64,000 nt of DNA, from NCBI RefSeq assembly GCF_022788695.1, contig NZ_CP085154.1:1612001-1676000 (forward strand), given 5' to 3'. The notes below the pieces were generated by a model, which did not search any database, had not been told where the DNA came from, and saw only the letters and a program-made list of their open reading frames with translations. Made by a program: the position numbers and the translations under genes. Source of the stretch: Pseudosulfitobacter sp. DSM 107133. GTDB lineage: Bacteria; Pseudomonadota; Alphaproteobacteria; Rhodobacterales; Rhodobacteraceae. Positions 1-11,744 of the stretch are shown here, one piece after another (positions within the stretch are counted from its first letter, which is position 1; every line of letters starts with the position of its first letter).

Positions 1-177
1 GGCGGCAACAACCTGCTGCACGCCCGCGCCCACCGCGAAGTCATTCGCAAGTTCGGCCGTTTTCCCTATCGCAACGACGCGCTGGGGCGGCATTCGACTT
101 CGCTCGAAGCCTCCTATGTGGACGATGGCGGCTATCGCACCACTTTGGACGCGCTGGAGCGCACCGAAGCGGCCTGA
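1..177 (+). CDS. DUF924 family protein, C-terminal part
   Basis: The first 58 codons of the window are open in frame 1 and end in TGA at 175-177, with the 5' part lying outside. The peptide carries the pattern HREVIRKFGRFPYRN followed by LGR, which is the conserved C-terminal block of DUF924 proteins, an all-helical family of unknown biochemical role. It lies 94 bp upstream of lpdA on the same strand. Such genes are often found among pyruvate dehydrogenase genes in Rhodobacteraceae, but that is from memory. No function is assigned. Confidence 0.75.
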   Translation, partial: GGNNLLHARAHREVIRKFGRFPYRNDALGRHSTSLEASYVDDGGYRTTLDALERTEAA

Positions 178-271
178 AACATCCTGTGGGACCGAACCTT
201 GCGGTTGTGAGATGCTGAAATATGGTTTAACGCTAAACTATATTCCATAGCGCAGCCAAGCGAGGACACAT

Positions 272-1666
272 ATGGCCGAGACTTCCTTTGATCTGATCGT
301 GATTGGTGCAGGCCCCGGTGGCTATGTTGCCGCGATCCGTGGCGCACAGCTGGGCATGAAAGTGGCCATCGTCGAACGCGAACATCTGGGCGGTATCTGC
401 CTGAACTGGGGGTGTATCCCCACCAAGGCCTTGCTGCGCACGTCCGAGGTGTTCCACCTGATGCACCGCGCCAAGGAATTCGGGCTGAAGGCCGACAATG
501 TCGATTTCGATCTGCCCGCCGTGGTCAAACGCTCGCGTCAGGTGGCAGGGCAGTTGTCGGGCGGCATCGGCCATCTGATGAAAAAGAACAAGATCACAGT
601 GTTCATGGGCGCGGCCACGCTGCCCGCCAAGGGCAAGGTCAAGGTCAAGACCGACAAGGAAACGCTGGACCTGAGCGCCAAGAATATCGTTGTCGCCACC
701 GGCGCACGGGCGCGCGAATTGCCGGGGCTTGAAGCCGACGGCGATCTGGTCTGGACCTACAAACACGCGTTGGACCCGAAACGCATGCCGAAAAAGCTGC
801 TGGTCATCGGGTCGGGCGCCATCGGCATCGAATTCGCCAGCTTCTACAACACGCTGGGCGCTGACACGACCGTGGTCGAAGTGATGGACCGCGTTCTGCC
901 TGTCGAAGACGAGGAAATCTCGAAATTCGCCAAGAAGCAGTTCGAAAAGCAGGGCATGAAGATCATGCAAAAGGCGATGGTCAAGAAGCTGGACCGCGCC
1001 AAGGGCAAGGTTACCGCGCATATCGAAACGGGCGGCAAGGTCGAAACGCAGGAATTTGACACCGTTATTTCCGCCGTGGGCATCGTCGGCAACGTCGAAG
1101 GGCTGGGGCTGGAAGAACTGGGCGTGAAAATCGACCGCACCCACGTTGTCACGGACAAATACTGCCGCACCGGTGTCGAGGGTCTGTATGCCATTGGCGA
1201 CATCGCCGGGGCGCCATGGTTGGCCCACAAGGCCAGCCACGAGGGCGTGATGGTGGCCGAGCTGATGGCGGGGATGCATCCCCATGCGGTCAAACCCGAA
1301 AGCATTGCAGGCTGCACCTATTGCCATCCACAGGTTGCATCCGTGGGCTATACCGAGGCCAAGGCCAAGGAACTGGGCTATGATGTCAAAGTGGGCCGCT
1401 TCCCGTTCATCGGCAACGGCAAGGCGATTGCACTGGGCGAGCCAGAGGGCATGATCAAGACCGTGTTTGACGCCAAAACCGGCGAACTGCTGGGCGCGCA
1501 TATGGTTGGCGCGGAAGTGACCGAGCTGATACAGGGCTATGTCGTGGGCCGTCAGCTGGAAACCACGGAAGAAGACCTGATGAACACCGTCTTCCCGCAC
1601 CCGACCCTCAGCGAGATGATGCACGAAAGCGTGCTGGATGCTTACGGGCGCGTGATCCACATGTAA
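272..1666 (+). CDS. lpdA: dihydrolipoyl dehydrogenase (E3)
   Basis: FAD-dependent E3 component that reoxidises dihydrolipoamide with NAD+ for the 2-oxoacid dehydrogenase complexes in the cytoplasm. The 464-residue product is full length. It begins with the FAD-binding GAGPGG motif at about 12-17, has the redox disulfide CLNWGC (Cys43/Cys48), a second nucleotide-binding fold beginning at VIGSGAIGIEFA, and the C-terminal dimer-interface motif HPTLSEMMHE with the catalytic His-Glu pair. The ATG at 272 follows GAGGACA. A strong terminator follows at 1705-1735, so this is the last gene of its transcript. With a DUF924 gene before it, it is probably the lpd of the pyruvate dehydrogenase region, although the 2-oxoglutarate or branched-chain complex could also use it. 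Confidence 0.96.
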   Translation: MAETSFDLIVIGAGPGGYVAAIRGAQLGMKVAIVEREHLGGICLNWGCIPTKALLRTSEVFHLMHRAKEFGLKADNVDFDLPAVVKRSRQVAGQLSGGIGHLMKKNKITVFMGAATLPAKGKVKVKTDKETLDLSAKNIVVATGARARELPGLEADGDLVWTYKHALDPKRMPKKLLVIGSGAIGIEFASFYNTLGADTTVVEVMDRVLPVEDEEISKFAKKQFEKQGMKIMQKAMVKKLDRAKGKVTAHIETGGKVETQEFDTVISAVGIVGNVEGLGLEELGVKIDRTHVVTDKYCRTGVEGLYAIGDIAGAPWLAHKASHEGVMVAELMAGMHPHAVKPESIAGCTYCHPQVASVGYTEAKAKELGYDVKVGRFPFIGNGKAIALGEPEGMIKTVFDAKTGELLGAHMVGAEVTELIQGYVVGRQLETTEEDLMNTVFPHPTLSEMMHESVLDAYGRVIHM

Positions 1667-1675
1667 GTGACCCGA

Positions 1676-1692
1676 TTAGGGTCTGTACCCCA
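1676..1692. repeat. degenerate copy of the TTAGGGTC palindrome
   Basis: TTAGGGTCTGTACCCCA differs at two positions from the perfect palindrome at 30278-30295 and is related to the one at 60174-60190. It lies between the lpdA stop codon and its terminator. Confidence 0.5.
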
Positions 1693-1704
1693 GGGTGAAA
1701 AAAG

Positions 1705-1735
1705 GCGCGGCAGAAGCAATTCTGTCGCGCTTTTT
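1705..1735 (+). terminator. rho-independent terminator of lpdA
   Basis: An 11-bp stem (GCGCGGCAGAA with TTCTGTCGCGC, one G-T pair) closes a GCAA loop and is followed directly by TTTTT. It lies 39 bp after the lpdA stop codon. Confidence 0.9.
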
Positions 1736-1789
1736 GCTGGTTGGCCATGTCGATTGGATCCGCCTGGCGCCACCCTCCGGCATGTATTT

Positions 1790-2011
1790 TCAGAACCTGC
1801 CGTGACCGCCATACTTCATGCTGAGAATGTCCATCTCGTTGGTGAATGCATCCGGATTGCTCCAGACCATGTCACGGATGCAATCGCGTTCGGCTTGCCT
1901 GCATTCGTCTGTGTCTTGGCAACGGGCTGGCGGCCTATCCTTTTTGGCGGTGCCGGTGAACAGATTTCCCAATGTGGTCCAGATGTTTGGGGATAAGGTA
2001 AAGGCTGACAT
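1790..2011 (-). CDS. small conserved-looking hypothetical protein (73 aa)
   Basis: Open frame of 73 codons starting MSAFTLSPNIW. The ATG at 2011 is preceded on the minus strand by AAAGGATCG at good spacing, so I prefer it to an upstream in-frame ATG at 2047. The product is soluble and acidic-to-neutral, with a Cys-containing stretch (RCQDTDECRQAERDCIRDM, three Cys) followed by WSNPDAFTNEMDIL, which looks like a compact helical unit. There is no signal peptide or membrane segment. It stands alone between the lpdA terminator and a divergent LysR gene. I do not recognise the family; the clear RBS and compositional normality make it more likely real than chance. Confidence 0.6.
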   Translation of the reverse strand: MSAFTLSPNIWTTLGNLFTGTAKKDRPPARCQDTDECRQAERDCIRDMVWSNPDAFTNEMDILSMKYGGHGRF

Positions 2012-2105
2012 TTTCGATCCTTTCGCGGCGTGATGTTGTTGGATCAAAGTTACGTGGACAGCAGTTTTTCTGGTATCGGCTTTGGCGTTGTGCTGTTCTT
2101 CACAA

Positions 2106-3017
2106 ATGAAGAGCGTATTTCACAACTGGTCGGACGTTCGCGTCTTTCTGGCGGTTCTGCGAACCGGGTCGACACTTGCGGCTTCGAAACATCTGGGAAT
2201 GTCACAACCTACAGTGGCCCGTCGCATTGATGCATTGGAGCATGGCCTGCGGCTGACCTTGTTCAAGCGTGACACACGCGGTTTTAGTCCCACGGCAGAA
2301 GCGGTGCATTTGACGGCTGCGGCTGAACGCATCGAAGCGGCCGCGGCCGCCTTTGCGCATGAGGCAGACAATCAGCCCAAGGGCCACCTTCTGCCAATCC
2401 GCATAACCATGCCCAGAACCAATTTTTCAGACAATTTTTCGGCTATCATTTCCGACTTTCGTTCGGACCACCCGGATGTCCAGTTCGAATTTATCTCGAC
2501 CTATGACGTTCTGGACCTGGGAGGCGGCGCGGCTGATATTGCCATTCGCATTTCAAAAACCGTGGATGACCCGCGCCTGATCTGCCGCAAGCTTACCACC
2601 GTCACGGCGTCGCTTTATGCGTCGCAAAGCTATGCCGACCGCCAAGGACTGCCCCGATCAGAGGCAGAACTCGCCGGGCACAGGTTTGTGGTTTATGACA
2701 GGTTTTCCAGCTCGTTAGGGGTGAATGACTGGCTGTTGGACCGCATCGACCCTGCGCAGATCGTATCGCATTGTTCGGATGCCGAGGCGATGATCGCAGC
2801 CGTAAAAAGCGGGATTGGCATCGGCATTATCAATACGTCTATGGCGCAGGATATTGGCACGTTGCTGCGCTGCTTCCCGCCACCCGAAGGGACCTCGGCC
2901 AGCTCGTGGTTGCTGATCAATCCCGATGCCTATTGCCGCCCCGAGGTCAAAGCATTCTCGGCCTTTTTCGCGCCGCGCTTTCAGGCAATTTTCAAGGGCA
3001 GAAAAGCGCTGGACTGA
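2106..3017 (+). CDS. LysR-family transcriptional regulator
   Basis: A regulator of 303 residues with the N-terminal LysR winged helix-turn-helix (DVRVFLAVLRTGSTLAASKHLGMSQPTVARRIDALE, given here as two adjoining blocks within residues 10-45) and a C-terminal periplasmic-binding-like effector domain (about 90-300). The ATG at 2106 begins MKSVFHNW; a TTG 24 bp upstream would add eight residues, and neither has a strong Shine-Dalgarno. The sensing domain contains the usual D-I-A-I-R-I segment. It is divergent from the 73-aa gene, 94 bp away, and precedes the phosphatase gene. No target can be named. Confidence 0.88.
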   Translation: MKSVFHNWSDVRVFLAVLRTGSTLAASKHLGMSQPTVARRIDALEHGLRLTLFKRDTRGFSPTAEAVHLTAAAERIEAAAAAFAHEADNQPKGHLLPIRITMPRTNFSDNFSAIISDFRSDHPDVQFEFISTYDVLDLGGGAADIAIRISKTVDDPRLICRKLTTVTASLYASQSYADRQGLPRSEAELAGHRFVVYDRFSSSLGVNDWLLDRIDPAQIVSHCSDAEAMIAAVKSGIGIGIINTSMAQDIGTLLRCFPPPEGTSASSWLLINPDAYCRPEVKAFSAFFAPRFQAIFKGRKALD

Positions 3018-3138
3018 CGCCGTTTTCGGGGCGCGTCCGCCCGGATTGGACGATGCTGCGATTTTCGCCAATGGTCTGGATTTCGTGTCGTGCGCCACAT
3101 ATCACCCTGACATCAGCAGCGCAGATAAGGACTGCCCC

Positions 3139-3681
3139 ATGGCAATATATTTCATCAGGCACGGACAGTCGGAATTCAATGCGGCCTATCGGGGGGCAGA
3201 GGATCCTTTTATTTTTGACGCACCTTTGACCGCGCTTGGGTTTGAACAGGCCGCTGAGGTCAGAACGCGTATTCCCGAGTTGGAGGTTACCCGCGTTATC
3301 ACCTCGCCGCTGACACGCGCGATACAAACGGCCCAGACGATTTTTGACGGAATTGCCCCGATCGAAGTCAGGCATGGTCATCATGAACTGCTGAAATACA
3401 GCGGCGACGTTGGGCGTCATCCTTCGGAGTTACGCATTGATTTCCCGCATCTTTCGTTTGACGAATTGCCGCATCACTGGTGGCACACACATGCGGATGC
3501 AGAGGTTCAGGTGCCGGTTGAACCGGTGGAGACCTTTCAAAAGCGGGTGGCGGGTTTTGTTGCAAAGCTTGCCGAGATCGACACCCGCCGCGAGACGGTC
3601 GCAATCGTCGGTCACGGGAATGCGTTTCAGGAAATCATTGGTTTCATGCTGAACAATTGCCAGGTTCACAAATACCGCTGA
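3139..3681 (+). CDS. histidine phosphatase family protein
   Basis: A 180-residue phosphoglycerate-mutase-like phosphatase. The catalytic RHG motif is at residues 7-9 (MAIYFIRHGQSEFN), the supporting Arg is in SPLTRAIQTAQ, and the second catalytic His is in IVGHGNAFQEI near the C-terminus. I chose the ATG at 3139, preceded by AAGG, because it places RHG at the expected N-terminal position; the open frame extends upstream into the LysR gene, but that extension is not needed. The product is soluble and its substrate is unknown (a sugar phosphate or nucleotide is typical for the family). It may be co-transcribed with the LysR gene 121 bp upstream. Confidence 0.88.
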   Translation: MAIYFIRHGQSEFNAAYRGAEDPFIFDAPLTALGFEQAAEVRTRIPELEVTRVITSPLTRAIQTAQTIFDGIAPIEVRHGHHELLKYSGDVGRHPSELRIDFPHLSFDELPHHWWHTHADAEVQVPVEPVETFQKRVAGFVAKLAEIDTRRETVAIVGHGNAFQEIIGFMLNNCQVHKYR

Positions 3682-3820
3682 GATACAGCCGACAGAGGGA
3701 GGCGGTATCGCGGAACAACGCGAACTTCTGTTTCAAGGCCCCGATCCGCCATCACATCTTTCCCGTCCCGCCAACCTCTGTCAGAACGGGCGCACCCCTT
3801 GTGATTGAAAGCGCCCGCTT

Positions 3821-4984
3821 ATGACCCGCACCCCCATCGCCCTTGTTTTTGCACTTTGGGGCGCGGGGCTGGGGGCGGCGGCGCAATATGGCAAAATCAG
3901 CGTGATCTTCGACCAGTTGCCGCAGATTTATCCCGATGCCGGCACCGCCGTGGGCTGGGCGGTGTCTCTGGTCGGGCTGTTGGGAATCATTTTTGGTGTG
4001 GTCGCGGGCATTCTGGTGGCGCGTATCCGCTATCGCCGCGCACTGTTGCTGGCGCTGTGGCTGGGGGCCGTGGTGTCGGCCTTGCAGGCAACAATGCCAT
4101 CATTTCACTGGTTTCTGGCCCTGCGCGCTGTTGAGGGTCTGTCGCATCTGGGGCTGGTGGTGGCCACGCCCACCCTGATCGCCCAGATCACCGCACCCAA
4201 GGATCGCGGCTGGGCGCTGACGCTGTGGGGCACCTTCTTTGGTGTGGCCTTTGCGGTGCTGACATGGGCGGGCCTGCCGCTGGTGGCGGCATGGGGAGTG
4301 CCTGCGCTGTTCATCGCGCACAGCCTGTACATGGCCGGATTTGCCGTAATGCTGATGATCTGGTTGCGCAAGCTGCCGGGGCAGGGGCCGGACACGCCAC
4401 TGTCGCCGGGGCAGGTGCTGCGGGATCATGTGACAATCTACCGCTCGGCGCGGATTGCGGCGCCGGGGTTGGGCTGGCTGTTTTACACATTCTGCTTTGT
4501 GTCGATCCTGACGGTAATGCCGCCCTATATTCCCGAACAGGTTCGGGCCATGGTCATGGGGGCGATGCCGCTGACCTCGATCGCGGTGTCGATGACATTG
4601 GGCGTCTGGTTGCTGGGGCGGCGCAGCGCCGTTTGGGTGGTCTGCACGGGCTTTGGCCTTAGCGCACTGGCGATTGTCTGGCTGTGGGTGCAACCGGGTC
4701 TGCCCGCCGCCTGTCTGGCGCTGGCGGCGGCGATGGGGCTGATACAGGGGGCGACCTTTGCCGCCGTGCCACAGCTGAACGACACGGCAGCCACGCAGGC
4801 GCAGGCCAACGGGGCGATGGCGCAAATGGGCAATCTGGGCAACACGCTGGGCACACCCGTGATGGCGGCCGCACTCGCGGGATTGGGGTACACCGCCCTG
4901 CCATTGCTGGCAGGGACAGCCTTTGTCGCGGGGCTGGCGCTGCACCTGATACTGGCGGCGCAGCGCAACAGCGTTACGGTGTGA
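3821..4984 (+). CDS. major facilitator superfamily transporter
   Basis: A hydrophobic protein of 387 residues with about twelve predicted membrane segments and a charged cytoplasmic turn (ARIRYRR) after helix 2, a normal size for a bacterial MFS permease. The substrate cannot be read from the sequence. Its 3' end overlaps the convergent VWA gene by 11 bp (4974-4984). The 139 bp upstream contain no recognisable gene or terminator. Confidence 0.85.
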   Translation: MTRTPIALVFALWGAGLGAAAQYGKISVIFDQLPQIYPDAGTAVGWAVSLVGLLGIIFGVVAGILVARIRYRRALLLALWLGAVVSALQATMPSFHWFLALRAVEGLSHLGLVVATPTLIAQITAPKDRGWALTLWGTFFGVAFAVLTWAGLPLVAAWGVPALFIAHSLYMAGFAVMLMIWLRKLPGQGPDTPLSPGQVLRDHVTIYRSARIAAPGLGWLFYTFCFVSILTVMPPYIPEQVRAMVMGAMPLTSIAVSMTLGVWLLGRRSAVWVVCTGFGLSALAIVWLWVQPGLPAACLALAAAMGLIQGATFAAVPQLNDTAATQAQANGAMAQMGNLGNTLGTPVMAAALAGLGYTALPLLAGTAFVAGLALHLILAAQRNSVTV

Positions 4985-7676
4985 GGGTTATGGGCTGGCG
5001 TGCCATCACCCGCCTGCCTGTGTCCATCATATAGAACAGATCGTACACGCCCGGCGTGTCGGGCAGTTTCAACTGCGCGATCTCGCCCTTTTTGACATAG
5101 ACATAGGCATCGTGGCGGTCCGATCCCGGAGCGCCGATCCCGATATAGTCGCGCCGGTAGCCCGGCCCGTCGAAGGGAATGGCAATCGTCGCGCCCGCCA
5201 CATCGCTGGTCGGCGCATTCAGCGTGACTGCGACATCGGTGATGGTCAGCGGCGCGGTGGCGATCACCTTGCGGTCCTGATCCAGCACATAGCGCAGTTC
5301 ATAGTCCCCGGGCAGGGCAGGCATCATGATACGCGCGGGCGTGCCGTCCTTGGTATAGGCATAACTGTCGTATTGCTCGCCCGGTTTGCCGACCGCAATA
5401 TAGTCGCGTGTGTAATCCGGCCCCTCCCAAGGCACGGCTACCGTCGCCCCGACCACAGCAGTTTGCGGCGCAGTGATACTGGCGGTAACAGCGCTGATCG
5501 AGATCGGGGCCGTGGCGATCACTTCACGGTCCTGATCCAGCACATAGCGCACCTCGTAATCGCCGGGTTCGGTCGGCATCAGCAGTTGCACGGGCGTGCC
5601 GCTATTGGTGTAGGCATAGTTGATGTAGGCCTCGCCCGGCTTGCCCACAGCGATATAGTCGCGTTTGTAATCAGGGCCTTGCCATGGCACCGCAACGGTG
5701 GCTCCGGCGACAGCCTGCGCGGGTGGGGACACGCTGGCCGAGGCTGCGACCAAAGTGATGGGGGCTGTGGCAATAATTTCGCGGCCCTGATCCAGCACAT
5801 AGCGCACTTCGTAATCGCCGGGTTCAATCGGCATCAGCAATTGCGCAGGCGCGCCGTTGCTTGTGTAGGCATAGTTGATGTAATTCTCGCCCGGTTTGCC
5901 CACGGCAATAAAGTCACGCGTGTAGTCGGGGCCTTGCCATGGCACCGCAACGGTAGCGCCGGCAGTGGCTTGGGCAGGGGGGGAGACTCTGGCCGCCACG
6001 GCAACCAGCGTGATGGGCGCGGTGGCAATCACTTTGCGGTCCTGATCCAGCACATAGCGCACTTCGTAATCGCCCGGTTCTGTCGGCATCTGCAATTGGG
6101 CAGGGCTGCCGTTGCGGGTGTATTCATAGTTGATGTAATTCTCGTCCGGTTTGCCCACGGCGATAAAGTCGCGTTTGTAATCCGGCCCCTCCCACGGCAC
6201 CGCAACGGTGGCCCCCACGGTCGCCTGCGCGGGCGGGGTGACCGAGGCGGTCACGTCAACCACTTCGATCACGCGGGTGGCGATTACCGTGCGGCCCTGA
6301 TCCATGACATAGCGCAGCTCGTAAGTGCCTGGCTGTATGGGCATCCTGACGGACGCGGGGCTGCCTTTGCTGGTGTAGGCATAGTTGACATATTGTTCAC
6401 TGGGTTCACCCACGGCGATGAAATCGCGTTTGTAGTCAGGCCCTTGCCAAGTGACGGCCAGATCGGCGCCGGCTGCGGCGGTTTCGCTGGCCTCAAGCGT
6501 TGCGGTCACAGGGGTCACGGTGATCGGACGGGTGCCGATCACGGTGCCGTCCTTTTGGAAATAGCGCAGCTCGAAAGCGCCCTCACGCGGGGGCAGTGTT
6601 ACACTGACAGGGTTGCCGTCGCGCACATAGGAATAGTTAATCGCGCGATTGCCGTCGTCTTGCGGATCCACCACGGCGATATAGTCATCGCGCCCTGCGG
6701 GGGCATCCCATGCGACCGGAATGTCGCTGCCCATCGGGGCGGTTGCGGCGGCCTCCAGTGTTGCTGTCACGGCAGGCTTGTCAAAGACCACGGTCAGGGT
6801 CGCATCCTGCCCCGCGATGACCTGCAACTGCCCGTTCAGTTCGGTTTCCTGCTGCACGCGGTAGGCCGTGATCGCATAGGCACCGGGCAGCAGGTCCAGT
6901 TCCAGCGGGTTGATCTGCCGGTCGCTGACCAATGCAGTTCCGTCCGGTCCGGTCACGCTCCACAGCACAGGGTCTTGCAGCCGCGGCGCTGCGGCGTCGC
7001 CCTCGACAGCGCGCAAGGTTGCAGCAACGGGCACCGGCGCGGGTTCGGGCGTGGCGGCTACGGTGGTAAGGGCGGTTGTCAGCTCGTCGGCATTGGCAGC
7101 GGTCAAAAAGGTGCCGCCGGTTTCCTCGGCCAGACATTGCATCTGCGCCAGTGCCTCGGCGTCGGTCACGTCAAAGCCGATGACATGGGCGGTGAAATCA
7201 ATGCCGGCCTCTTCCAGCAGGCGCGCGGCGGCGCAGGGATCGGGGTTGCAGGTTTCGATCCCGTCCGACACCAGAATGACGGTGGCCTTTTCTTCGGTAT
7301 AGCGCAGCGCCTGCGCGGCCGCGATCACCGCATCGGTCATGGGCGTCTTGCCCAGCGGTTTGATGCCGCGCACCGCTGTGCCGATGGCATCACGGGTGTC
7401 GGGGCCGGGGGCCACGATGGTTTCGATGTCGGTGCAATCGCCACGGGTACGGTGGCCGTATACGGTCAGCCCCAGCTGCTGCTCGGCGGGAAGGGTGGTT
7501 AGCAGTTTGCCGACGACCTCCTGCGCGATGGTGATCTTGGCAACCTCGTCAATCTGGCCCCACATCGAGCCTGATCCATCCAGTACAAGAATTGTATTGG
7601 GCCGATCCTGCGCCCCCACGGGCTGCGCAAGCAGACCCAAAACACCCATTACCGCCAGCAGATACCGCATGTTCAA
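4974..7676 (-). CDS. secreted VWA-domain protein with seven 85-residue repeats
   Basis: A 900-residue exported protein. Residues 1-22 form a Sec signal peptide ending VGA-QD. A von Willebrand factor A domain (about 27-205) has an intact metal-binding MIDAS: DGSGS at 33-37, the Thr of GKTPMTD, and the Asp of VSDGIE. A short carboxypeptidase-regulatory-like beta region (about 210-300) follows. Residues 303-900 are seven tandem repeats of 85 residues with the consensus W-x-GPDYxRDxIAVGxP, a Tyr-rich strand, and PGDYExRYVLDQxRxVIATxPI. Repeats 2-6 are nearly alike; 1 and 7 are more diverged. The architecture suggests a periplasmic or surface protein with a metal-dependent adhesion domain on a stack of beta-sandwich modules. 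Its promoter region is shared with the divergent uvrA gene. Confidence 0.88.
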   Translation of the reverse strand: MNMRYLLAVMGVLGLLAQPVGAQDRPNTILVLDGSGSMWGQIDEVAKITIAQEVVGKLLTTLPAEQQLGLTVYGHRTRGDCTDIETIVAPGPDTRDAIGTAVRGIKPLGKTPMTDAVIAAAQALRYTEEKATVILVSDGIETCNPDPCAAARLLEEAGIDFTAHVIGFDVTDAEALAQMQCLAEETGGTFLTAANADELTTALTTVAATPEPAPVPVAATLRAVEGDAAAPRLQDPVLWSVTGPDGTALVSDRQINPLELDLLPGAYAITAYRVQQETELNGQLQVIAGQDATLTVVFDKPAVTATLEAAATAPMGSDIPVAWDAPAGRDDYIAVVDPQDDGNRAINYSYVRDGNPVSVTLPPREGAFELRYFQKDGTVIGTRPITVTPVTATLEASETAAAGADLAVTWQGPDYKRDFIAVGEPSEQYVNYAYTSKGSPASVRMPIQPGTYELRYVMDQGRTVIATRVIEVVDVTASVTPPAQATVGATVAVPWEGPDYKRDFIAVGKPDENYINYEYTRNGSPAQLQMPTEPGDYEVRYVLDQDRKVIATAPITLVAVAARVSPPAQATAGATVAVPWQGPDYTRDFIAVGKPGENYINYAYTSNGAPAQLLMPIEPGDYEVRYVLDQGREIIATAPITLVAASASVSPPAQAVAGATVAVPWQGPDYKRDYIAVGKPGEAYINYAYTNSGTPVQLLMPTEPGDYEVRYVLDQDREVIATAPISISAVTASITAPQTAVVGATVAVPWEGPDYTRDYIAVGKPGEQYDSYAYTKDGTPARIMMPALPGDYELRYVLDQDRKVIATAPLTITDVAVTLNAPTSDVAGATIAIPFDGPGYRRDYIGIGAPGSDRHDAYVYVKKGEIAQLKLPDTPGVYDLFYMMDTGRRVMARQPITLTP
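4977..6770 (-). repeat. seven tandem 255-bp coding repeats
   Basis: Seven units of exactly 85 codons inside the VWA gene, with protein boundaries at about residues 303, 390, 475, 560, 645, 730 and 815. The middle five remain similar at DNA level (for example the block encoding GPDYKRDFIAVGKP), so copy number could change by recombination. Confidence 0.85.
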
Positions 7677-7792
7677 ACCTCTTAATCATAAATGTGCCGT
7701 TCAATACGCGGTAAAGAGACCACGACACCGTGAGTCGGTCCAGACCTTCGTTGCGGGCTGTTGCTGACAAATAGTGACAGTAGCCCGCCAAT

Positions 7793-7807
7793 GTTCCCTG
7801 TTGGTTC
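7793..7807 (+). promoter_or_regulatory. LexA box (SOS operator) of uvrA
   Basis: GTTC-CCTGTTG-GTTC is a direct repeat with exactly seven bases between the halves. It matches the GTTC-N7-GTTC LexA site described for Rhodobacter and other alphaproteobacteria. It lies 65 bp before the chosen uvrA ATG, where a repressor would block the promoter. Confidence 0.8.
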
Positions 7808-7871
7808 TGTTTTTGCCATTGGAGAATCCGCCACGCGGGACTATGTACAGATCGTTAACCGTGGGGCGGAT

Positions 7872-10751
<2,880 letters not shown>

Positions 10752-10769
10752 GGCGGCGACCTGCGTCAT

Positions 10770-11744
10770 CTACAGGACGGCACGGGCGATGCGGATCAGT
10801 TGCAGCGTTTCAAATGCGTCATCGTCCAGTGACAGAACCTCGCCGTTGACCACCGAATAGTTATAGCCTCGCTGCGGGCTGGGCAGGCCGTACAGGCGCT
10901 GCATTTCGGCCTGTGTCAGCGCGGCGGTCGGGGCCGGACGCACGCCGGTGGCCAGATCAACAACGCGCGACAAGTTGTTGACTTTCAACAATGTGTCATA
11001 TTCTTCGGTGTCCAGAAGAACTGGCATCCCGTCGATCAGCGCATAGCGTTTGCCGTAAGGTGCAGGTGCCAGATTGAACAGATTGGCAATCTGGGTCGAA
11101 TTCAGCAGCAAGTCGTCATAGGGCTGAATGTCACGGTCTCGGTATACGCGGGTACGATCCCGCAGCAACCCGTCATAATAACCATCGTCGTGATCGATCC
11201 ACTGGTCATAGGTGACACCCTGTTTCGCCAGTCCGGGCGGAACGCAGGGCGGGTCTTTCTTGGCCAGACCGGGCGGGCAGTTGAGATAACGCAGGCGGGT
11301 GTCGTCGGGAATTTCTGCATAGGCCGTGTCCAGCCCCAACAGCACAAGCGGCAACGCCCCCAGCAGCACGCGCAAATCGCGGTCTTTGGGGGCTTGAACG
11401 TTCAGAACCTCGCGCGCGATGCGGTCCAGATCGGTGCGGTCGCGGGACTTGCGGGCGTGTTTGTGGTCGTAGTCATGTTGCGCTTTGACCTTGTGATCCT
11501 TGTCCTTCTTGGCGCCTTTGTCGGCCTTGTGGTCCTTGTCTTTGCCGTGACCTTTCCCCTTGGCCTTTTTATGGTCTTTGTCTTTCCCATGGCCTTTGCC
11601 CGGGTTTTCCTTGTCATTCTTCACCCGCAAAACCGGACCCTTCGCGATCTGTACGCTGGGGATGGCGGTGGCGGCCTGAATGGGCAGGGCAAAGCCGCTG
11701 CTGGCAACAGCAAGTGAGGTGGCAAGTGCAAATATCTGTTTCAT
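10770..11744 (-). CDS. exported Lys/His/Asp-rich protein
   Basis: A 324-residue protein with a Sec signal peptide (MKQIFALATSLAVASSGFA, cleavage near 24). Residues about 40-105 are a low-complexity run of K, D, H and G built from GHGKDKDHK-like units, strongly charged and possibly metal-binding or polyanion-binding. Then come a hydrophobic stretch (RVLLGALPLVLLGLDTAYA), two Pro-Gly-Leu-Ala motifs with Cys (CPPGLAKK and CVPPGLAKQ) and an Asp/Tyr-rich C-terminal half resembling RcnB-type domains of exported proteins. Its ATG overlaps the stop of the AI-2E permease gene (ATGA at 11741-11744), so the two are translationally coupled. Function is unknown. Confidence 0.75.
   Translation of the reverse strand: MKQIFALATSLAVASSGFALPIQAATAIPSVQIAKGPVLRVKNDKENPGKGHGKDKDHKKAKGKGHGKDKDHKADKGAKKDKDHKVKAQHDYDHKHARKSRDRTDLDRIAREVLNVQAPKDRDLRVLLGALPLVLLGLDTAYAEIPDDTRLRYLNCPPGLAKKDPPCVPPGLAKQGVTYDQWIDHDDGYYDGLLRDRTRVYRDRDIQPYDDLLLNSTQIANLFNLAPAPYGKRYALIDGMPVLLDTEEYDTLLKVNNLSRVVDLATGVRPAPTAALTQAEMQRLYGLPSPQRGYNYSVVNGEVLSLDDDAFETLQLIRIARAVL

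Noticed and set aside
5112..7502. Plus-strand open frame of 796 codons opposite the VWA gene
   Set aside because: It mirrors the VWA repeats; the opposite frame has the signal peptide and MIDAS motif, so this is a shadow.
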